Part shown: piece after piece, positions 36,301-40,872 of the stretch | Position numbering within the stretch: the first letter of the stretch is position 1 | How the letters are laid out: each line of letters starts with the position of its first letter | Assembly (NCBI RefSeq): GCF_009618275.1 | Contig: NZ_WIAD01000055.1 | Location: 1 to 40,872 of the forward strand | Direction of reading: 5' to 3' | Length of the DNA stretch: 40,872 nt | From: Roseimaritima sediminicola | GTDB taxonomy: Bacteria > Planctomycetota > Planctomycetia > Pirellulales > Pirellulaceae | The notes under the pieces: model-generated | What the model was told of the DNA's origin: nothing | Database searches by the model: none | The model's input: the letters and a program-made list of their open reading frames with translations, nothing else | Position numbers and translations under genes: made by a program

Positions 36301-36831
36301 GGGATGAAGCGAATCAAGGAACTTACGGATTCACTGCGTGGCTCGCTCGAAACGCTGGCCGACGACGCTCGTAACTCCGCCGAGCAGGCGATCAAGTCGC
36401 GAGTCGAAAAGCTGAAGGCGATACCGGGTTACGAGACGCTCAGCGATGATCAGCGGAAAGAGATTGACTCGGTCGTGGACGACACGATCAGCCAGATCCG
36501 CAACCAACCGATCATCGCCGTTGTGAAGGAAGCGGCAACACGGTTCGAGACCAATGGCTACACCGGGATCTTGCGAAAGGTCACGCAATGGACAGCACCT
36601 GCCACCGTCCCGCCGGGCGGGTCGAGCGACAGCGAGGAGACGGCGGAGCTTCCCAATCCGGAATCCAAAATCGAAAATCCAAAATGGATTGAATTCATCG
36701 GCATGAGTCATCTCGATGTTTCGTTTGACAAGCCGTGGCTGCAGACCGAGGGCGACGTAGATCGGTACCTGCATTCGCTCCGGGCGGCAATGGTTTCAGC
36801 CGTTAAAGAAGGGAAGAGGATCCAGCTGTAG
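33307..36831 (+). CDS. brxC: BREX P-loop ATPase BrxC
   Basis: This 1174-residue ATPase is a hallmark of type 1 BREX. The N-terminus MQLRTIFKNKIDRPIEGVIK leads to Walker A GWFGCGKSHML (64-72) and a Walker B-like LNFFVDEAGQYI (D253-E254). Helical regions follow with a long C-terminal part. BrxC proteins are thought to act as AAA+-like motors in discriminating phage DNA. The start is GTG at 33307, two bases after the brxB stop. Near the C-terminus, just before KWIEFIGMSHLDVSF, the protein contains NPESKIENPK. It is encoded by four heptanucleotide units (36658-36685) of a repeat found elsewhere in the island, so it looks like an inserted linker. Length fits the family. Confidence 0.93.
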   Translation: MQLRTIFKNKIDRPIEGVIKADDEVGLKTEVEEYVLTDEIERRFDDFLEAYTDYQNANGVWISGWFGCGKSHMLKMISLLLPNRAIDGVNVHEVFRGKCEDAMLAGRIDKAVAIPSESILFNIDQKADVISKQDVDALLAVFVKVFDEHCGYYGKQGYIANFERQLDQDGLLSDFRDAFEKHAGMPWATGRERVLRVGSSIDKAFQEVTGEKVEGVIGKYKDDYKLSIEDFAEQVKRYIDSQGKDFRLNFFVDEAGQYIADNTKLMTNLQTIAESLATKCRGRSWVIVTAQEDMANVIGEMTKEQSNDFSKIQARFKTRMKLTSTNVAEVIQKRLLAKTPDGEDTLRPIYEREAGNFRTLFEFTVGQKYRNFRDEEHFFDCYPFIPYQFELFQLAIRGLSTHNAFEGKHSSVGERSMLGVFQEVAVQIADENIGKLATFDLMYKGIASALKSHLLSVRAAEKHLDNPLAVRLLKALLLVKYVKEFKASIHNLTVLMIDRFDADLGQLQKDVEEALNLLENQVYIQRNGDYYEFLTDEEKDVEQEIKNTEIDSSEIADELNKILFEKVLKTRKLRYEPNKRDFSFTRKLDDRIYGREYELAVHFISPFHEHCDNPDQVKMTYMGNDEVTVVLPSDARLIRDLTLMKQTAKYVGQNFSTTNKENIKRILSAKTATNQQREQQLTEHVKRLVGKARMFVAGSEIETTREDPGMRIHEGFEALVEHTYKNLPMLRGVTFTEAQIEKCLNESSDGLFGNDAAMMSEPENEMLSVINRQTAKGIRPTVKMLIEDFETKPFGWPLPAIQCILAKLIARGKVEARGDGELLDGQALLAALKNTQKHGNLVLEPQIEFPSSAVRALKDFYEQFFDTPPRANEARALGAETAKAFENLGHELRELVARKSEYPFLSALEHPADRMGKLAKKSYKHFLTEFGSESEELLDLKEDTIDPIRRFMTGSGAQLYADAKQFLDRNRTNFAYLEGDEADQLETALADGRCFAGNGMKRIKELTDSLRGSLETLADDARNSAEQAIKSRVEKLKAIPGYETLSDDQRKEIDSVVDDTISQIRNQPIIAVVKEAATRFETNGYTGILRKVTQWTAPATVPPGGSSDSEETAELPNPESKIENPKWIEFIGMSHLDVSFDKPWLQTEGDVDRYLHSLRAAMVSAVKEGKRIQL
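36658..36685 (+). repeat. Heptanucleotide repeat in brxC
   Basis: Units CCGGAAT, CCAAAAT, CGAAAAT and CCAAAAT lie in tandem and in frame (28 bp), preceded by a degenerate TCCCAAT. They encode the peptide NPESKIENP within brxC. Confidence 0.85.
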
Positions 36832-36847
36832 ACATTTTGGGTGGATG

Positions 36848-36868
36848 ATTGCGGATTTTGGATTGGGT
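36848..36868 (-). repeat. Heptanucleotide repeat upstream of the AlbA_2 gene
   Basis: Read on the minus strand, the units ACCCAAT, CCAAAAT and CCGCAAT form a 21-bp tandem in the brxC-AlbA_2 spacer, in the opposite orientation to the other copies. Confidence 0.75.
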
Positions 36869-36894
36869 TCCGGGAGACCGGTAGATCAAGTTTG

Positions 36895-38508
36895 ATGACC
36901 GATATAGCGACAATCGACAAATGGATCACCGATGCTGAGGGAGAAAACCTCGAGTTCAAGTCCGCGCGCACTCGCTACGGACTTGATGAGTTAACCGAAT
37001 ATTGCGTGGCGTTGGCCAACGAGGGTGGTGGCAAAATCATCTTAGGCGTTACGGATAGACGGCCCCGATGCGTTGTTGGCTCGCAAGCCTTTCCCCACCC
37101 CGAAGAAACTCGTAGCCAACTTAATCAACGACTGCACTTGGGCATTACGTTCGATGTCGTTCAACATCCCGGTGGTCGCGTACTCGTATTCCACATTCCC
37201 AGTAGGCCAGTTGGGATTCCGATTCAATTTCGGGGCAAGTACCTGGTCCGACAAGACGAGAGTCTCGTAGGCATGTCCGGTGAGAGATTACGTGAAATCT
37301 ACGCCGAGGCGGGACACGATTTTTCTGCAGACGTCTGTCCCGGCCTGACGCTGTCGGATCTATCTACAGAAGCGATCGAGGACTTTCGGGCTCGTTGGAA
37401 AAAGAAGAGTAACAACAGCTCGATCGACACCCTTACCGTCGAACAATTGCTGTACGACATTGAGGTCGGCAGCGATGAAGGGCTCACCTATGCGGCCTTG
37501 ATTCTGTTCGGTACCCGACAAGCAGTCCGGAAATTTCGTGGCCAAGCCGAGATCGTCTTCGAGTACCGCTCCACCAACGCCGCGGGTCCGGCTCAGCAAC
37601 GGGAAGAATTCTGCGAGGGCTTCTTCTTGTACTACGACCGGCTATGGGAGTTGATCAACCTCCGAAACGATAAGCAGCATTATGAAGACGGTCCGTTTGT
37701 GCTGGAGGTGCGCACCTTTCAGGAACGGGCGGTCCGCGAAGCAATCCTCAACGCGGTCAGCCATCGCAGTTACCAGCTTGGCAGCAACGTCTTCATCCGC
37801 CAGTTTCCCGAACGGCTGGAAATCGATAGTCCCGGTGGATTCGCTCCGGAAATCAATCCCGAAAATATCCTCGTTCGCCAGTCGCCCAGAAATCGGCGCA
37901 TCGCCGAAGTATTCGCCAAGTGTGGTTTGGTGGAACGAGCCGGCCAGGGCGTTGACTTGATGTATCAACTGGCGATTCGCGACAGCAAGCGAACTCCCGA
38001 CTATTCACGATCCGACGACTACACCGTCAGCGTCGTCATGGCGGGGCAGGTACTGAATCGGTCCTTCGTCCGATTCATCCTCCAGTGCGATCTAGATGAC
38101 CTCGAATCGCTCTCCACGGAGCAGTGGCTCGCCTTGGAAGCCTTCAGTCATGAGCAACCTTTTCACGGATGTTCGCAGGAATCGCTGAATCGCCTTCTTG
38201 AACTCAAGATGGTCGAGAGGGTGTCAAGCGATCGGTACATTTTGCCCAGGCAGTACTACTCGTTTCTCGGGCGTGAGGCGGCATACGAACGGATGCGGGA
38301 ACGCGAAGCCAAGAAGGAGTCGCTCGAGGCGTTTCTCGACGACTTCCGTATCGATGGCGTGGCCATTTCGCAAATTGAAGAGATCCTGCCAAACGACGAT
38401 CGGGCGACCGTCCGGGCCATGTTGAACGAACTTGTGGGCGAGGAAAGGGCTCATACGACCGGCGATCGCCGCTGGACACGGTACTTTCCCGGTCCGGAGG
38501 AAGGATGA
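36895..38508 (+). CDS. AlbA_2/HATPase_c_4 protein (COG2865-type regulator)
   Basis: This 537-residue protein has an N-terminal Schlafen-type AlbA_2 domain (LEFKSART at 19-26, then CVALANEGGGKIILGVTD). It has a middle region, then the HATPase_c_4 signature AILNAVSHRSYQLGS (from residue 283) with RLEIDSPGGF, RRIAEVFAKCGLVERAGQG. A helical/winged C-terminus follows (ISQIEEILPNDDRATV). Such proteins are annotated as predicted transcriptional regulators or RecG-like helicase-C proteins and recur in defence islands. I start at ATG 36895; GTG at 36841 would read through a heptanucleotide repeat (encoding CGFWIGF) and is unlikely. It is 63 bp after brxC and 237 bp before pglX, so it is part of the cluster. 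Its role in BREX is unknown. Confidence 0.88.
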   Translation: MTDIATIDKWITDAEGENLEFKSARTRYGLDELTEYCVALANEGGGKIILGVTDRRPRCVVGSQAFPHPEETRSQLNQRLHLGITFDVVQHPGGRVLVFHIPSRPVGIPIQFRGKYLVRQDESLVGMSGERLREIYAEAGHDFSADVCPGLTLSDLSTEAIEDFRARWKKKSNNSSIDTLTVEQLLYDIEVGSDEGLTYAALILFGTRQAVRKFRGQAEIVFEYRSTNAAGPAQQREEFCEGFFLYYDRLWELINLRNDKQHYEDGPFVLEVRTFQERAVREAILNAVSHRSYQLGSNVFIRQFPERLEIDSPGGFAPEINPENILVRQSPRNRRIAEVFAKCGLVERAGQGVDLMYQLAIRDSKRTPDYSRSDDYTVSVVMAGQVLNRSFVRFILQCDLDDLESLSTEQWLALEAFSHEQPFHGCSQESLNRLLELKMVERVSSDRYILPRQYYSFLGREAAYERMREREAKKESLEAFLDDFRIDGVAISQIEEILPNDDRATVRAMLNELVGEERAHTTGDRRWTRYFPGPEEG

Positions 38509-38745
38509 TGCGCCAGCACGTTTCTATGTTTCTCTTTGCGCGAAGTCGCTCCGAGATCCAGGGTCCTGGGGCAGAAACTCCGCGTTTTCCGCTGTTTTCT
38601 ATGTTTGTCTATGTTTCTCCGCCCCGACAACGCAAATCCGAATTGACAACCTTGCGCCTCCATTTGGGGGGCAGAGCAGATGAGGCAGTGTCCCTAGTTC
38701 CCAAACCCAATCCAAAATCCCCAATCGAAAATCCAAAATCCGCAG
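38509..38745. other. Non-coding spacer before pglX
   Basis: This 237-bp stretch contains ttctatgtttgtctatgttt-like phrases of a kind common between planctomycete genes, and ends in a heptanucleotide repeat. An open frame starting at 38505 reads through both and is not a credible gene. A start for pglX transcription may lie here; I see no clear promoter. Confidence 0.5.
38712..38739 (+). repeat. Heptanucleotide repeat upstream of pglX
   Basis: Units CCAAAAT, CCCCAAT, CGAAAAT and CCAAAAT (28 bp) are preceded by ACCCAAT, and lie 7 bases before the pglX ATG. Confidence 0.85.
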
Positions 38746-40872
38746 ATGGAAACATCCAAGCTACGCAAGTTCGCATCGCAGGCTCGCAAGTCGCTACTTG
38801 AACTGGTCGGCACCCGCATGAAGTCCGTACTGGCCGACGGGAGCCTTGCGCGCCGGGAGAGTCCGAAGGCGGTGGCGGAACTTGAGGCGAAGATCAAGGA
38901 GCTGGGGCGAGAGCAGACCATCGAGATGGTGGCGTACACGTGGTTCAACCGCTTCTGTGCATTGCGCTACATGGACGTCAATCGTTACACCAAGATCGGC
39001 GTCGTCTCCCCGCCGGAGGGCCAGTTCCAGCCGGAGATTCTGGCTGAAGCCAAGATGGGGCACGTCGATGAGGAGCTGGTTCCTGCGGCGACACGTGAAA
39101 AGGTCATGCGGTTGCTGGATGAGACCGATCCGAGTGACGACCCGCAAGGCGAAGCATATCGGTTGCTGTTGGTGGCGGTGTGCAATTATTACCACGGCTT
39201 GATGCCGTTCATGTTCGAGAAGATCGCGGACTTTACCGAGCTGCTGCTGCCCGACGATTTGCTGTCGGGTAATTCGATTCTCGCCTATACCCGCGAGGCT
39301 TTGCTGCCGATCAATTGCTCGCCCGAGCACACCGAGGAGTCGGTCGAGGTGCTTGGCTGGTTGTACCAGTTCTACATCGCGGACAAGAAAGACGACGTCT
39401 TTGCGGCCCTCAAGAAGGGCAAGAAGATCACGCCCGAGAACATCCCGGCGGCCACGCAGTTGTTCACGCCGCACTGGATCGTGCGCTATCTGGTCGAGAA
39501 CTCGCTGGGCCGGCTATGGATGCTGAACCATCCCGACTCGGGGCTGATCGAACAGATGGACTACTACATTCGACCAGAAGAGCCCGAAACCGACAATCCA
39601 AAATCCAAAATCGCAAATCCAAAATCCGAAGACTTTCTGCGTATCAGCAGCCCCGAAGAAATCAAAATCTGCGATCCGGCCTGCGGCAGCGGTCACATGC
39701 TGACGTATGCGTTTGATCTGCTGTACGCGATCTACGAAGAGCAAGGCTATCAGCCCACCGAGATCCCGCGTCTGATCCTCAAGCAGAATCTCTACGGAGT
39801 CGAGATCGACCAGCGTGCCGGTGCTCTTGCCGCTTTTGCGCTCGTCATGAAAGCCCGGGAAAAGGACCGCCGCTTCTTCTCCCGCAAGCCGCTCGACGAA
39901 GGCTCCGCAACGGCAATCGAAAATCCAAAATCGAAAATCCAAAATCCCAACGTCTGTGTTCTAGAAAACATTACGTTCGATCAAGAAGTGCTTTCCGACT
40001 ACATCGAACAGGTCGACCCCGATTTATTCACAGACGGGATTCGGGGAGTCGTGAATCAGTGGGAGGAAGCGGACAACTTTGGTTCGCTGATCCGTCCACT
40101 GGTGACGGACGTGAGCGAAGTGCTGGAGTTACTTCGCGAGCGTCAGATGGGCGAAGACCTGTTCCTTGCGGGCGTTCACCAGAAAGTGCTAAAGGCGCTG
40201 CGGCAGGCCGATTATCTGAGTCCCAAGTATCACGTCGTCGTCGCAAACCCGCCGTACCTCGGCAATCGAGGAATGAATCCATCAATGACGGCGTGGGTGA
40301 AGAAGAATTTTCCCGCAACCAAGTCCGATCTATTTGCAATGTTTATCGAGCGCAACATGGGGCTCGCTAATCGAGGCGGCCTAGTTGCGATGGTCACAAT
40401 GCAAAGCTGGATGTTCCTTTCCTCTTTAGAGAAACTTCGCGCCAGATTGCTTGAGGAGAACACCGTGATTTCGCTCGCGCATTTGGGCCCTCGCGCATTC
40501 GATACAATCGGCGGCGAAGTCGTTTCAACGACCGCGTTCATCTTTGAGTCGTCATCCCGCCCAAGCTATTCCGGGGTCTACATTGGATTAACTGACGGAG
40601 AATCGGAGACGGAAAAACAATTGACATTGCGAGCCGCGGTTGCGGATCCGCATTCCAAAGCGAGGTTTACTTCGTCGGCGGTCGATTTCGCGAAGATTCC
40701 CGGCAGTCCGCTTGCGTACTGGTTGAGCGAGAAAGAGCTCGACCTGTTTGCCGACTCGCCCAGCATTGGCGATAGGACGAAACCAAGGCAAGGGATGTCG
40801 ACCAATGATAACCAGAGATTCCTGCGTCAGTGGTTCGAAGTGCCGCTGAACAAACTTGGTTTTGGTTTCACA
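38746..40872 (+). CDS. pglX: BREX-1 adenine-specific DNA methyltransferase PglX (partial, 3' cut by window edge)
   Basis: The frame is open for 709 codons to the window end; family members are about 1200 residues, so the C-terminal part is missing. PglX methylates adenine in the host non-palindromic recognition site and marks self DNA. The N-terminus METSKLRKFASQARKSLLEL and VAYTWFNRFCALRYMDVN are typical. SAM motif I is DPACGSGHML (from residue 310) and the catalytic motif is NPPYLGNRG (501-504 NPPY), the order of gamma-class Type IIG-like methyltransferases. Two inserted peptides, NPKSKIANPKSE (284-295) and ENPKSKIQNPN (392-402), are encoded by heptanucleotide repeats and bracket motif I. 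The ATG at 38746 directly follows such a repeat. Confidence 0.93.
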   Translation, partial: METSKLRKFASQARKSLLELVGTRMKSVLADGSLARRESPKAVAELEAKIKELGREQTIEMVAYTWFNRFCALRYMDVNRYTKIGVVSPPEGQFQPEILAEAKMGHVDEELVPAATREKVMRLLDETDPSDDPQGEAYRLLLVAVCNYYHGLMPFMFEKIADFTELLLPDDLLSGNSILAYTREALLPINCSPEHTEESVEVLGWLYQFYIADKKDDVFAALKKGKKITPENIPAATQLFTPHWIVRYLVENSLGRLWMLNHPDSGLIEQMDYYIRPEEPETDNPKSKIANPKSEDFLRISSPEEIKICDPACGSGHMLTYAFDLLYAIYEEQGYQPTEIPRLILKQNLYGVEIDQRAGALAAFALVMKAREKDRRFFSRKPLDEGSATAIENPKSKIQNPNVCVLENITFDQEVLSDYIEQVDPDLFTDGIRGVVNQWEEADNFGSLIRPLVTDVSEVLELLRERQMGEDLFLAGVHQKVLKALRQADYLSPKYHVVVANPPYLGNRGMNPSMTAWVKKNFPATKSDLFAMFIERNMGLANRGGLVAMVTMQSWMFLSSLEKLRARLLEENTVISLAHLGPRAFDTIGGEVVSTTAFIFESSSRPSYSGVYIGLTDGESETEKQLTLRAAVADPHSKARFTSSAVDFAKIPGSPLAYWLSEKELDLFADSPSIGDRTKPRQGMSTNDNQRFLRQWFEVPLNKLGFGFT
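39598..39625 (+). repeat. Heptanucleotide repeat in pglX, site 1
   Basis: Units CCAAAAT, CCAAAAT, CGCAAAT and CCAAAAT (28 bp) are preceded by CGACAAT and read in frame as NPKSKIANPKS. Confidence 0.88.
39918..39945 (+). repeat. Heptanucleotide repeat in pglX, site 2
   Basis: Units CGAAAAT, CCAAAAT, CGAAAAT and CCAAAAT (28 bp) are preceded by CGGCAAT and read in frame as ENPKSKIQNP. Confidence 0.88.

Noticed and set aside
38505-38801. 98-codon frame between the AlbA_2 gene and pglX
   Set aside because: It reads through intergenic-type phrases and a heptanucleotide repeat and overlaps the clear start of pglX in another frame.

Overview
The window is about 40.9 kb of GC-rich DNA. It looks like a chromosome fragment from a planctomycete, probably of the Rhodopirellula/Pirellulaceae type. 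The main reason is the pair at 18.2-22.4 kb: a planctomycete cytochrome c/DUF1549/DUF1553 protein followed by a DUF1501 Tat protein. An iduronate-2-sulfatase-like enzyme, sparse Shine-Dalgarno sites and abundant dispersed palindromes agree with this. I saw no rRNA, tRNA or CRISPR array. Species assignment is inference. LAYOUT. 0-1.4 kb: a palindromic repeat and a decayed IS91-family transposase. 1.5-6.3 kb: a NemA-like ene-reductase, a CPA1 cation:proton antiporter and, divergently, a Zn/Cd-type P1B ATPase. 6.3-14.4 kb, minus strand: a three-gene operon of a YqiJ-like membrane/OB-fold protein, a YqiK-like flotillin and a 1754-residue AAA+ 'DNA repair ATPase' (DUF3686 type). 14.7-22.4 kb: exported catabolic and surface genes (sulfatase, beta-helix protein, cytochrome/DUF1549/1553 protein, DUF1501 protein). 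22.5-24.3 kb, minus strand: hpf-like, rnk-like and mgtC-like genes separated by strong hairpins. 24.9-27.0 kb, minus strand: phosphatidylserine synthase and a phospholipid-type N-methyltransferase, with a 65-bp tandem repeat array between them. 27.2-28.8 kb: nadB (L-aspartate oxidase). 28.8-31.7 kb: a repeat-rich junction with two copies of a ~268-bp repeat, one split by an intact IS1182-like element, then truncated gene starts (DUF1569-like and nuclease-like). 31.8-40.9 kb: a type 1 BREX phage-defence island (HTH regulator, brxA, brxB, brxC, an AlbA_2/HATPase regulator-like gene, and pglX running off the right edge); pglZ and brxL are expected beyond the window. HOW THE GENES WORK TOGETHER. 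The BREX genes are almost contiguous on one strand and probably co-transcribed from a promoter with a palindromic operator ahead of the HTH gene. The YqiJ-flotillin-AAA operon probably forms a membrane-microdomain complex of unknown job. PssA makes phosphatidylserine, and the methyltransferase may act later on phosphatidylethanolamine. The most unusual signals are: a heptanucleotide repeat (consensus CSAAAAT) at five places in the BREX island, three of them inside brxC and pglX coding sequence and read in the same phase; the 65-bp array, open in all three forward frames; a 92-bp element with inverted ends present twice; and the reconstructable IS insertion into a dispersed repeat.
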